DNA of 36,926 nt from a virus (IMGVR_UViG_3300001460_000074:1-36926), one strand, 5' to 3'. Counted from the first letter of the stretch, positions 5,948-13,982 are shown. Notes: a model not told the origin generated them from the letters alone. A program made the numbers and translations.

Positions 5948-8900
5948 TATACTTTAGATTTAAGTTCGTCGATTTGTTTTTGTTGTTCTTTAATTGCTTC
6001 AATTAATAAAGGAACAATTTTTTCATAGTTAACGGCTTTATATCCATTATCCCTTGTGGTAACAGCTTCTGGTAGTATACTTTCGATTTCTTGAGCTATT
6101 ACACCTACATCTTTACCTATATTACCATGTATAGTTCTTATTTCTTCTTTAGTTAATTCTTTCCAATTAAATGTGTTACCTGTTACTCCAACTACTTTAC
6201 ATAAAGCATTTTCAATTGGTTGTATGTTTTCTTTTAATCTTCTATCCGAAGTAGCAAAGGCAATAATATCATTAGTTGCACTAATCTTTCCTATTGTTGA
6301 ACTCATTGTAGTAGTACCACCAACTTGTAAAGAACATGCTACTGTAGCATTGTTCATGTAAGTTGTTTTTGATGTAGTTGTGGCTAAATTGCAACCTATA
6401 ACCATTGAATGGTCATGTGAAACAGTGTTATTATATCCACCTAATATAGCACCACAATCACCAGTACTATTAATGTTGTTGCTTCTTCCACCTGCTATAG
6501 TGCCCATTGTTGCACTAACTAAATTACCACATCCTCCTCCTATAATACTACTACAACAGGTAGCATTGGTTATCATATTGCCAAAACCCCCTGCTATGGT
6601 TGCATTACGTTGTCCTGTTTGGTTGTTATATCCACCACCTATAGTTGAATGGTTGTTTGTTGATGTACCTGTACTATATATTTGGTTAAAATAACCACCG
6701 CCTATAATACTATATCTTTCACATATTTTATTAAATCTACCTCCACCTATAGTTGAAAAACAACTATTAACTGTTCCAGAATTAGTGCAAATTTTATTAC
6801 AACATCCTCCACTTATAGTAGAATGTTTTGACATATTACAATTACACTCACCCCCAGCAATTACATTAAATAAACTTTCAAAATATATACAGTTCTTACT
6901 ACCACCTCCAATAAAAGAACCATAATCGTTATGACTTGTATATGATAGGATTTTATTTTCGGAACCACCAGCAATTGTAGAATTTGCTATACTACCTGAC
7001 ATAAGATGATTTTGACCTGCTCCAATAAAATTACACCCATGTTTTGTACAAATTTTATTTTGGTCACCACCTACGATAGCATGATAATCTTCTCCAGCAG
7101 GGGATAAAATACAATTTTTTGTTCCACCTCCTACAAAACCTCCCAATACATGAGATTCATTACAACATCCACCTACTATAGTTTGATGGCATTTTGCATT
7201 AGTTACTAAATTACAATATCCTCCACCAATAAAACTATCACTGTTGTATAAGCCGAGGGGTCCTACTGATTCAACTTTGTTTGATGTTCCTCCTCCTATA
7301 AATACATTACAGTTAGAACTTTCAATACAATTCGATATACCACCACCTATTGAAGAATAATTAGCACATGGACTAATTCCACTATTATGACCACCTAATA
7401 TACTAGAATTTGAAGCATTTCCACTATGGCTAGATCCTATTCTAATTTGTTTAAAGCCTTCACTATATTGAACATAAGATGCACCACATATAGTTGAAGT
7501 ACCTGTAGCAAATAACATATAACTATTAACATTATTGCTTATAGTTGCTGATCCTCCTGAACCTTTAGAACCAGTTTGCCCTTTTTGACCCTTAGGTCCT
7601 GCTACTGCTGAATCACCTCCTGTTTGGCCTTTCTGTCCTTTTGGTCCTGCTGTTGATGAGGCAACACCTTTTTGTCCTTTTGGTCCTACTACTGTTGAGT
7701 CAGCTCCTGTTGTACCTTTTTGACCCTTAGGTCCTGTTGGTCCCACTACAGTTGAGTCAGCTCCTGTTTGACCTTTTTGTCCTTTCTGTCCTTTTGGTCC
7801 TACTACAGTTGAGTCAGCTCCTGTTTGTCCTTTTTGACCCTTAGGTCCTGTTGGTCCTACTACAGTTGAATCGGCACCTGTTTGTCCTTTTTGTCCTTTT
7901 TGTCCTTTAGGTCCTGTTGGTCCTACTACTGTCGAATCAGCACCTGTTTGACCTTTTTGACCCTTAGGTCCTGTTGGTCCTACTTCTGATGATGCAACAC
8001 CTTTTTGTCCTTTAGGACCTAGTTGACCTTTCTGTCCTTTAGGTCCCGTTACTGTTGAGTCAGCTCCGGTTTGACCTTTCTGTCCTTTAGGTCCGGTTGG
8101 TCCTACTTCTGTTGAGGCAACACCTTTTTGTCCTTTAGGTCCAATTGCTCCTTTCTGTCCTTTAGGTCCGTCTACTGTTGAATCGGCACCCGTTTGTCCT
8201 TTTTGACCCTTAGGTCCTGTTGGACCTACTTCTGTTGAGGCAACACCTTTTTGTCCTTTTGGTCCTGTTTGACCTTTCTGTCCTTTTGGTCCATCTACTG
8301 TTGAATCAGCTCCGGTTTGGCCCTTCTGTCCTTTTGGTCCTGTTGGTCCTACTTCTGATGAAGCAACACCTTTTTGTCCTTTAGGTCCAGTTTGTCCTTT
8401 TTGCCCTTTTGGTCCATCTACTGTTGAATCAGCTCCTGTTTGTCCTTTTTGTCCTTTAGGTCCTGTTGGTCCTTCTACTGACGAATCAGCACCAGTTTGT
8501 CCTTTTTGACCCTTAGGTCCTACTTCTGTTGAAGCAACACCTTTTTGTCCTTTAGGTCCTGTTGGTCCTACTACAGTTGAGTCTGCACCAGTTTGACCTT
8601 TTTGTCCTTTAGGTCCTACTACTGTTGAGTCAGCACCAGTTTGTCCTTTTACACCTTTAGAACCAACTGAGCCTTTAGGTCCAGTTGCTCCCGTTTGTCC
8701 TTTTTGTCCTTTAGTTCCTGTTTGTCCTTTTTGACCTTTAGAACCCGTTTGTCCTTTTTGACCCTTAGGTCCTACTACTGTTGAATCAGCTCCGGTTTGG
8801 CCTTTCTGTCCTTTAGGACCTTCTACTGTTGAATCGGCACCCGTTTGTCCCTTCTGTCCTTTTTGACCTTTATCACCTACTAAAGCAAAAGAAACAATAA

Positions 8901-10869
8901 TATCCTCTAAATTAGTAAAAGCACTTCCATCATTAGCTTCTTCACTAACACCTAATGTCCAATAATTCCCAGAATCGGTTGCTGTTGATATTGCAAATAA
9001 AATAAAATCTCCTGGATTAAATTTATCTGCTATTCTCATGTGTCCTAAAACTGCACCAGTTCCACTTCGTATTGATTGAAGGAAATCTCCTATATCTGAC
9101 CCACCACCATCAAATTGGCTAATGTAAGATACTGTAGCAGAGGTTTGTGTAGAATTATTTAATCTTATACACCCTGTTGAGGCTCCCGCTGTAGTTGAAG
9201 TTTCAAAGAAATAATCAAATGTTGCTCCCCCAAAATTTCCATCTTGTCCTTCTTGGCCTTTTTGACCTTTAGAACCAGTTTGTCCTTTAGGTCCTACTAC
9301 TGTTGAGTCTGCACCAGTTTGTCCTTTCTGTCCTTTTGGACCCTCTACAGTTGAATCAGCTCCTGTTTGACCTTTTACACCTTTAGTACCAACTGAGCCT
9401 TTAGGTCCAGTTGCGCCCGTTTGTCCTTTTTGACCTTTAGTTCCTGTTTGTCCTTTTTGACCTTTAGTTCCACCAATTCCTTTTTGACCTTTTTCACCTT
9501 TTGGTCCCACTACAGTTGAGTCAGCTCCTGTTTGACCTTTTTGTCCTTTAGGTCCTGTTACTGTTGAGTCAGCACCTGTTTGTCCTTTTTGACCCTTAGG
9601 TCCTGTTGGTCCTACTACAGTTGAGTCAGCTCCTGTTTGTCCTTTTTGTCCTTTTGGTCCTGTTGGACCTACTACCGTTGAATCGGCACCTGTTTGTCCT
9701 TTTTGACCCTTAGGTCCTGTTGGTCCTACTACTGTCGAATCAGCACCAGTTTGACCTTTTATACCTTTAGGACCTATTTCACCTTTTACACCTTTAGGTC
9801 CTACTACAGTTGAATCGGCACCCGTTTGTCCTTTTTGTCCTTTTGGTCCTGTTGGACCTTCTACTGTCGAATCAGCACCTGTTTGTCCTTTTTGTCCTTT
9901 AGGTCCTGTTGGTCCTACTTCTGTTGAAGCAACACCTTTTACACCTTTTGGTCCTATTTCACCTTTTTGTCCTTTAGGTCCTACTACAGTTGAATCGGCA
10001 CCCGTTTGTCCTTTTTGTCCTTTTGGACCCTCTACTGTCGAATCGGCGCCCGTTTGTCCTTTTACACCTTTAGTTCCATTAATTCCTTTTTCACCTTTTG
10101 GACCTACTACAGTTGAGTCTGCACCCGTTTGTCCTTTTTGACCCTTAGGTCCTGTTGGTCCTTCTACAGATGAATCAGCTCCGGTTTGACCCTTCTGTCC
10201 CTTTGGTCCTGTTGGACCTTCTACAGTTGAGTCTGCACCTATTTGTCCTTTTTGTCCTTTTGGTCCTATTTCACCTTTTACACCTTTTGGACCTACTACT
10301 GTTGAATCAGCTCCTGTTTGTCCTTTTTGTCCTTTAGGACCTTCTACTGTTGAGTCTGCACCAGTTTGTCCTTTTGGTCCTGTTAAACCCGTTTGTCCTT
10401 TCTGTCCTTTTGGTCCTGCTACTGTTGAATCTTCTCCTGTTTGACCTTTTTGTCCTTTAGGTCCTGTTGGACCTTCTACTGCTGAAGGTGCTCCTTTTAT
10501 TCCTTTAGGTCCTGTTGGTCCTGCTACTGTTGAGTCAGCTCCGGTTTGACCTTTTTCACCCTTGGGGCCTATTTCACCTTTTTGACCTTTTGAACCAGTT
10601 TGACCTTTTTGTCCTTTAGGTCCAGTTGGACCTTCTACTGTTGAATCAGCTCCGGTTTGACCCTTTATACCTTTAGGACCTATTTCACCTTTTACACCTT
10701 TTTGTCCTTTTTGGCCTTGTAAATCTAAATCTGAACGGGTTTTTATGTTTCCACTACCATCTGTTACTAATATGGTAGTTTCGCTAGTTCCTGTTGGGGA
10801 ATCTGTAAGTTTTAGTGTACTTAATTCAGCATCAGAACCGCTGATTATTAATTTTTTCCAATTTGGCAT
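5947..10869 (-). CDS. Giant collagen-like tail fibre with beta-roll and S74 chaperone
   Basis: A 1640-residue modular fibre. Residues 1-51 form an N-terminal anchor (MPNWKKLIISGSDAEL) shared with the 573-residue protein. Residues 52-544 and 665-1106 are collagen-like Gly-x-y stalks dominated by GPKGQKGQT. Residues 545-664 form a globular beta domain between them. Residues 1107-1540 hold about 20 [IVF]-x-G-G-x-x-N repeats typical of a trimeric YadA-type beta-roll, with about 25 cysteines. Residues 1541-1640 are an intramolecular chaperone of the endosialidase (peptidase S74) type, with SDRRLK at 1541-1546 and a final coiled coil (EAIKEQQKQIDELKSKV). Such proteins trimerise, and the chaperone then cuts itself off at the serine. 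This is the most likely receptor-binding fibre of the phage. No enzyme motif for glycan cleavage is seen. Confidence 0.9.
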   Translation of the reverse strand: MPNWKKLIISGSDAELSTLKLTDSPTGTSETTILVTDGSGNIKTRSDLDLQGQKGQKGVKGEIGPKGIKGQTGADSTVEGPTGPKGQKGQTGSKGQKGEIGPKGEKGQTGADSTVAGPTGPKGIKGAPSAVEGPTGPKGQKGQTGEDSTVAGPKGQKGQTGLTGPKGQTGADSTVEGPKGQKGQTGADSTVVGPKGVKGEIGPKGQKGQIGADSTVEGPTGPKGQKGQTGADSSVEGPTGPKGQKGQTGADSTVVGPKGEKGINGTKGVKGQTGADSTVEGPKGQKGQTGADSTVVGPKGQKGEIGPKGVKGVASTEVGPTGPKGQKGQTGADSTVEGPTGPKGQKGQTGADSTVVGPKGVKGEIGPKGIKGQTGADSTVVGPTGPKGQKGQTGADSTVVGPTGPKGQKGQTGADSTVVGPTGPKGQKGQTGADSTVTGPKGQKGQTGADSTVVGPKGEKGQKGIGGTKGQKGQTGTKGQKGQTGATGPKGSVGTKGVKGQTGADSTVEGPKGQKGQTGADSTVVGPKGQTGSKGQKGQEGQDGNFGGATFDYFFETSTTAGASTGCIRLNNSTQTSATVSYISQFDGGGSDIGDFLQSIRSGTGAVLGHMRIADKFNPGDFILFAISTATDSGNYWTLGVSEEANDGSAFTNLEDIIVSFALVGDKGQKGQKGQTGADSTVEGPKGQKGQTGADSTVVGPKGQKGQTGSKGQKGQTGTKGQKGQTGATGPKGSVGSKGVKGQTGADSTVVGPKGQKGQTGADSTVVGPTGPKGQKGVASTEVGPKGQKGQTGADSSVEGPTGPKGQKGQTGADSTVDGPKGQKGQTGPKGQKGVASSEVGPTGPKGQKGQTGADSTVDGPKGQKGQTGPKGQKGVASTEVGPTGPKGQKGQTGADSTVDGPKGQKGAIGPKGQKGVASTEVGPTGPKGQKGQTGADSTVTGPKGQKGQLGPKGQKGVASSEVGPTGPKGQKGQTGADSTVVGPTGPKGQKGQKGQTGADSTVVGPTGPKGQKGQTGADSTVVGPKGQKGQKGQTGADSTVVGPTGPKGQKGTTGADSTVVGPKGQKGVASSTAGPKGQKGQTGGDSAVAGPKGQKGQTGSKGSGGSATISNNVNSYMLFATGTSTICGASYVQYSEGFKQIRIGSSHSGNASNSSILGGHNSGISPCANYSSIGGGISNCIESSNCNVFIGGGTSNKVESVGPLGLYNSDSFIGGGYCNLVTNAKCHQTIVGGCCNESHVLGGFVGGGTKNCILSPAGEDYHAIVGGDQNKICTKHGCNFIGAGQNHLMSGSIANSTIAGGSENKILSYTSHNDYGSFIGGGSKNCIYFESLFNVIAGGECNCNMSKHSTISGGCCNKICTNSGTVNSCFSTIGGGRFNKICERYSIIGGGYFNQIYSTGTSTNNHSTIGGGYNNQTGQRNATIAGGFGNMITNATCCSSIIGGGCGNLVSATMGTIAGGRSNNINSTGDCGAILGGYNNTVSHDHSMVIGCNLATTTSKTTYMNNATVACSLQVGGTTTMSSTIGKISATNDIIAFATSDRRLKENIQPIENALCKVVGVTGNTFNWKELTKEEIRTIHGNIGKDVGVIAQEIESILPEAVTTRDNGYKAVNYEKIVPLLIEAIKEQQKQIDELKSKV
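5950..6249 (-). other. Peptidase S74 intramolecular chaperone domain of the fibre
   Basis: Residues 1541-1640 of the fibre. The SDRRLKENI start supplies the Ser/Lys pair five residues apart (S1541, K1546) that performs self-cleavage in endosialidase chaperones. GVIAQEIESILPEAV and YEKIVPLLIEAIKEQ are the other family hallmarks. Cleavage would leave a mature fibre of 1540 residues per chain and release about 100 residues. Confidence 0.85.
6250..7551 (-). repeat. Cysteine-rich GGxxN beta-roll repeat region
   Basis: About 20 imperfect peptide repeats of the form [IVF]-x-G-G-x-x-N-x-[IVL], such as SIGGGISNCI, FIGGGSKNCI and TIGGGRFNKI, spaced about 14-25 residues apart. This pattern is known from the left-handed beta-rolls of trimeric autotransporter heads and some phage fibres. 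About 25 cysteines cluster here, often in the same slots (GGCCN, NCI, NKIC). Confidence 0.75.
7552..8877 (-). repeat. Collagen-like repeat block 2 of the large fibre
   Basis: About 442 residues of Gly-x-y triplets (fibre residues 665-1106), mostly GPK-GQK-GQT. They are broken regularly by 7-residue units with Ser at position four, such as GADSTVV and GVASTEV. The DNA is a tandem array of 16- to 36-codon units with mixed synonymous codons. Confidence 0.9.
9238..10716 (-). repeat. Collagen-like repeat block 1 of the large fibre
   Basis: About 493 residues of Gly-x-y triplets (fibre residues 52-544) with the same GPK-GQK-GQT composition and about 20 interruptions, mostly GADSTVV or GADSTVE. Near the end there is an interruption-poor segment of GxKGQKGQTG units. 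It is separated from block 2 by a 120-residue globular domain. Confidence 0.9.
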
Positions 10870-10977
10870 GTCAATGTTTTTATTATGGTTGGTTACTCAA
10901 AGAGCCCACTTCCGTTATGGCCTATAATATGGTTATACATATGTAACATTTATTAAATATTTAACATATAAAAAGAT
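10870..10977 (-). other. Leader of the large fibre, longest intergenic gap
   Basis: A 108-base gap between the 73-residue gene and the large fibre. The upstream half is nearly pure A/T. The downstream half has a GC-richer island (about 10888-10922, reading GGCCATAACGGAAGTGGGCT on the minus strand) that stands out from all other gaps. A promoter-like element lies just before the island, so the island would be 5' untranslated RNA of the fibre message. It could be an RNA control element; I see only short stems in it. Confidence 0.4.
10933..10942 (-). promoter_or_regulatory. Candidate late promoter element, one mismatch
   Basis: The minus strand reads CATATGTATAAC, one base different from the CATATTTATAAC copy at 35275-35284. 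It lies 63 bases before the fibre start, the longest spacing among the copies, and would produce a leader containing the GC-richer island. Confidence 0.35.
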
Positions 10978-11199
10978 TTATTTTAAAAGATTTTGTTTTT
11001 GATAAAATAAATAAAGATTTTGAAGTTTTAAAGTTAAACTGTAAATCTGTTCCATTTCTTTTCCTTTAAACTCCATATTTTCAAGTTTATGAAAAAGATA
11101 CGAAAATTCATCTTCTGAAAAAGATGGTAGACCCTTATATGGGTCTACCGATTCTTTTAGGATTTGTCCTATTACTGTTTTTCCAGATTTAAAACCCAT
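10978..11199 (-). CDS. Small helical hypothetical protein
   Basis: A 73-residue protein that begins MGFKSGKTVIGQILKE. It has a short, poorly structured middle (DPYKGLPSFSEDEF) and a helical C-terminal half rich in Leu, Glu and Lys (YSLTLKLQNLYLFYQKQNLL). GxxxGK near the start is too short and lacks context for a nucleotide-binding loop. I do not recognise the family. It lies 17 bases after the 573-residue structural gene and before the large fibre, so a fibre-assembly or chaperone role is possible but not shown. Its start has no Shine-Dalgarno sequence; the leader reads GGTCAAATTTAA before ATG. Confidence 0.6.
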   Translation of the reverse strand: MGFKSGKTVIGQILKESVDPYKGLPSFSEDEFSYLFHKLENMEFKGKEMEQIYSLTLKLQNLYLFYQKQNLLK

Positions 11200-11216
11200 T
11201 TAAATTTGACCATTTA

Positions 11217-12938
11217 TTATGAGTAAATATAAATATCCTCATTGGCTCCTACAAATATATTTCCTTTTTTAACATATCTAGTAACAGCTTCTGATGGTAC
11301 ATTACCAGCACCTTCAAGCACTTGTGCCATGAATGCGTCTGGGATGAATGAGTTTTGAGAAGCATCAAATGATCCAGATACACCCCAACGAAGTTTAACA
11401 GCATCAAATCCAAATACTTCACCATCCGTTGGTCCCGTTTGTTGAACAACAATACCACCATCTCCTGCTGAGTTAGAACCAGAAGCTAATCTGATAAATC
11501 TATCTTTAACATCTAAATCTTCTGTATTTTGGAACGAAGCTGTTCCTTGTACTGTTAAATTTCTTGTTATTACTACATCTCTACCAAAAGTAGAATCTCT
11601 AGTAACTGTTAAATCATTTCCAACTGTTAAATCATTTGTAATTGTTACATCATCAGGTAATCCAATTTGTAGTTTAACATCAGTACCTGCTTTAGTAACT
11701 GCTGTTTCTATTTCAGCAGAAGTACCTATGATTTGTAAATCATCTAATAATAAATTTACATCTTGTGAAGCTCCACCATCACTATCTATTGTTAAAGTTG
11801 AAGCTAATCCAGATAATCCTGAACCATCACCTACAAATGAACCACTAAATGATCCTGTAAAGCTATGACCAGCTAATGTACCTAAAGAAGCAGCAATTTT
11901 ATCTGTTGTTACAGCATCATCTGCAAGTTGAAGAGTATCAATCCCACCATCTTTAACTTGTACTACACCAGTTCCAGCTGCAACTTCAATTGTAGAATCA
12001 TCTACATTAATAGCAAGTTCTTCTGATGAAACGATAATACCAGCCCCATCAATTGTACTAATGTCGAAACCAACACCATTTGCACTAACTGAAACTGGTT
12101 TAGTATTACCACCTGTAGTTGAATCTGCTTGAACAGCAAATTCTCTAGCGATATTACCATCGTAAGCAGTTCCTGATAAACCGTCTCCAGCTGTTAAATC
12201 TTTTAAATTGATATCTACATCTCCTGTAAATGAACCACTAAATGATCCTGTAAATTGATTTGAACCAATTGTACCTAATGAGGTTGCAATTTGTGTTGTA
12301 CCAATTCCACCATCTGTTACTTTAATACCACTAGATCCTACAGTAATTGTAGAACCATCTGGTTGTACTGCTTGTACCCCACTTGTAGCTGTAATACCAT
12401 TTCCTGATATTCCTGCTACTAAATCTACAATTGAATCTTTTTTAGTAAGGTTAGAATCATTAGCATCTATAAATGCAAAACTATCTGCAGCAACATCAAT
12501 TGCTGTGTCTACTAGTTCTGTTAAATTAATAGATAATGGATCACCTGCACCACCTGCAATACCTGAACCAGCAACTGAAGATGCTAATTGAGTTTCTGTA
12601 ATCCCAGCGTCTGCTACTCCTACAGTTACACCTGAAGCTGCTCCATTATAACTAAAAGCAGTTATACTAGTTCCCTGAGTTAAAGCATTTGAAGCCTGAG
12701 CTACTACACCTGTTAATCCTGAACCATCTCCTTGAAAAGATCCACTAAAAGATCCTGAGTGGCTTAAACCAGTAGCTGCTGTTGTTGCTACTATATTTCC
12801 GGTACCATTAATTGCTGTTGTTGTTAGATTACTTGCACCCCCACCAATTACTACTTGGGAAGATGTTAAAGAATCAACTTGTAAATTAGCTAAATTTGCT
12901 GATGATCCGGAAACTATTACTTTTTTCCATTTTGCCAT
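11217..12938 (-). CDS. Fibre/tail structural protein with repeated GSFSGSF modules
   Basis: A 573-residue protein, poor in Cys and Trp and rich in Gly, Thr, Ser, Val and Asp. It opens with MAKWKKVIVSGSSANLANLQ, clearly related to the first 22 residues of the large collagen fibre, which suggests a shared docking tag. Three modules of the type GSFSGSFxGDGSGLxG recur near residues 60, 235 and 365, each followed by a beta-rich segment. DLTVxxDLTVTRDSTF near 445-465 looks like a beta-helical or shaft repeat. The C-terminal 100 residues (ASFQNTEDLDVKDRFIRLASG) resemble the end domains of T4-like marine phage fibres. It is probably a trimeric shaft or adaptor linking fibres to the baseplate. No enzyme motif is seen. 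Confidence 0.7.
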   Translation of the reverse strand: MAKWKKVIVSGSSANLANLQVDSLTSSQVVIGGGASNLTTTAINGTGNIVATTAATGLSHSGSFSGSFQGDGSGLTGVVAQASNALTQGTSITAFSYNGAASGVTVGVADAGITETQLASSVAGSGIAGGAGDPLSINLTELVDTAIDVAADSFAFIDANDSNLTKKDSIVDLVAGISGNGITATSGVQAVQPDGSTITVGSSGIKVTDGGIGTTQIATSLGTIGSNQFTGSFSGSFTGDVDINLKDLTAGDGLSGTAYDGNIAREFAVQADSTTGGNTKPVSVSANGVGFDISTIDGAGIIVSSEELAINVDDSTIEVAAGTGVVQVKDGGIDTLQLADDAVTTDKIAASLGTLAGHSFTGSFSGSFVGDGSGLSGLASTLTIDSDGGASQDVNLLLDDLQIIGTSAEIETAVTKAGTDVKLQIGLPDDVTITNDLTVGNDLTVTRDSTFGRDVVITRNLTVQGTASFQNTEDLDVKDRFIRLASGSNSAGDGGIVVQQTGPTDGEVFGFDAVKLRWGVSGSFDASQNSFIPDAFMAQVLEGAGNVPSEAVTRYVKKGNIFVGANEDIYIYS

Positions 12939-12977
12939 TTTGTACTATTGTTTTTATTTGTTATTAATTGTTATTTA

Positions 12978-12987
12978 TTATACGTAT
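12978..12987 (-). promoter_or_regulatory. Candidate late promoter element, two mismatches
   Basis: The minus strand reads AATACGTATAATAAAT, differing only in CG for TT from AATATTTATAATAAAT at 32036-32045 across 16 bases. It lies 39 bases before the 573-residue structural gene. The extended flanking match makes chance less likely than the core alone would. Confidence 0.35.
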
Positions 12988-12992
12988 TAAAT

Positions 12993-13982
12993 TTATTCTA
13001 ACCCCACATAAAGATTTGAACCACTGTATGCTATTCCTCCTTCTGTTGCTGTTGGTAAAGTATTTAAAAATTTACCAAAAATTGCTACCCCATCACTGTT
13101 TACTTTTAATGGATTAAAACTAGAAGATTTAATTAAAAAGAAATCTCCTGTCTGGTTGGGGTTTAAGGCAAAAGTAGAACTACCTGTAATGCTTAAACTA
13201 CCTGTTATTTGAGCTGATCCTGTAAATGGAAAAGCGTTACTTGAGGTTAATGCTTGATCAATTATCTCTGGAAGAGTTATTTGATAGGGAGCAATATCTG
13301 AACCCGCTGGAGTACCAAGAATTATATCATCACCATAAATTGTTACTTGGGATGATGTAGTTGACATCGCCCCAATAGCTAATGTTTGAGTAGCACCTGT
13401 AAATAATACTTCGTTACTATCCGATTCTTGACCTGGTTCACCCCATTCAATAAAAGCTGAGAATTCAGATGAACCTATGTCTCTATAAGTAACTTCAGTT
13501 ATTTTATATAAATGAAATTTTCCAGATATAGCAGAACCTCCTAATGTAGGGGATGCTTGTCCAACAATAGCATAAATTGGTGTAGAACCATCATAATCAG
13601 CATCAACACTACCTGTTATATCATTAACATTAAGATTATTTTGAGGATCATTAAATGAAGCACTATTAATAAAATATGTGCCTGCGGCCATATCCGCTGT
13701 AAAAATTCCTCCTGTTTGACTAGCTGCAGCAGTTGTATTTACTGTTAAAGTAGTACCACTTATATCAGTAATAGTTACATCACTACTAAAACCCCCACCT
13801 GTAATTGTATTTAGAGTTTGACCAATTCTTAATAAATTAACATCTTGAGTAGAATCAAAAGCTGCAACATTAGTAATAGTATTTTCTCCACTTACTGTTG
13901 TTCCAGTTATGGCAACTACATTATCATATAAGGGGGAAACTGATGGAAGTTTTCCTATAAAGAGTTGGGGTTGATATGACAT
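12993..13982 (-). CDS. Tail/fibre structural protein
   Basis: A 329-residue protein that begins MSYQPQLFIGKLPSVSPLYD. It is beta-rich throughout, with a Thr/Gly/Asp-rich first half (TITDISGTTLTVNTTAA), a middle with aromatic residues (GKFHLYKITEVTYRDIG near 175-191) and a C-terminal section with the ITGSLSITGSSTF shaft-like repeat also seen in neighbouring fibre proteins. The end (EGGIAYSGSNLYVGL) resembles the closing strand of several phage tail-spike and fibre head domains. No catalytic motif is visible. It is 13 bases after the second collagen-like fibre and shares its operon, so a fibre or fibre-connector role is likely. Confidence 0.6.
   Translation of the reverse strand: MSYQPQLFIGKLPSVSPLYDNVVAITGTTVSGENTITNVAAFDSTQDVNLLRIGQTLNTITGGGFSSDVTITDISGTTLTVNTTAAASQTGGIFTADMAAGTYFINSASFNDPQNNLNVNDITGSVDADYDGSTPIYAIVGQASPTLGGSAISGKFHLYKITEVTYRDIGSSEFSAFIEWGEPGQESDSNEVLFTGATQTLAIGAMSTTSSQVTIYGDDIILGTPAGSDIAPYQITLPEIIDQALTSSNAFPFTGSAQITGSLSITGSSTFALNPNQTGDFFLIKSSSFNPLKVNSDGVAIFGKFLNTLPTATEGGIAYSGSNLYVGLE

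Noticed and set aside
10155-10337. Plus-strand Leu-rich open frame opposite the large fibre
   Set aside because: It is an antisense shadow of the collagen repeats (the plus strand repeats cttttgtcc). There is no leader signal or plausible protein.
7552-10716. Direct-repeat array that could be mistaken for a CRISPR locus
   Set aside because: Repeats are in frame, vary synonymously, encode Gly-x-y triplets and have no unique spacers of constant length.
10893-10940. A 15-codon minus-strand frame in the fibre leader, starting at ATGTATAAC
   Set aside because: Its ATG lies inside the promoter-like element, so the transcript would start downstream of it. It is also too short to support without conservation data.
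10978-11199. GxxxGK near the start of the 73-residue protein as a nucleotide-binding loop
   Set aside because: The motif is too loose, there is no preceding hydrophobic strand, and the protein is too short for a P-loop fold.
11249-11461. Minus-strand 70-codon frame inside the 573-residue gene
   Set aside because: It is an alternative frame within a convincing longer gene, with no overlap signal or recognisable product.
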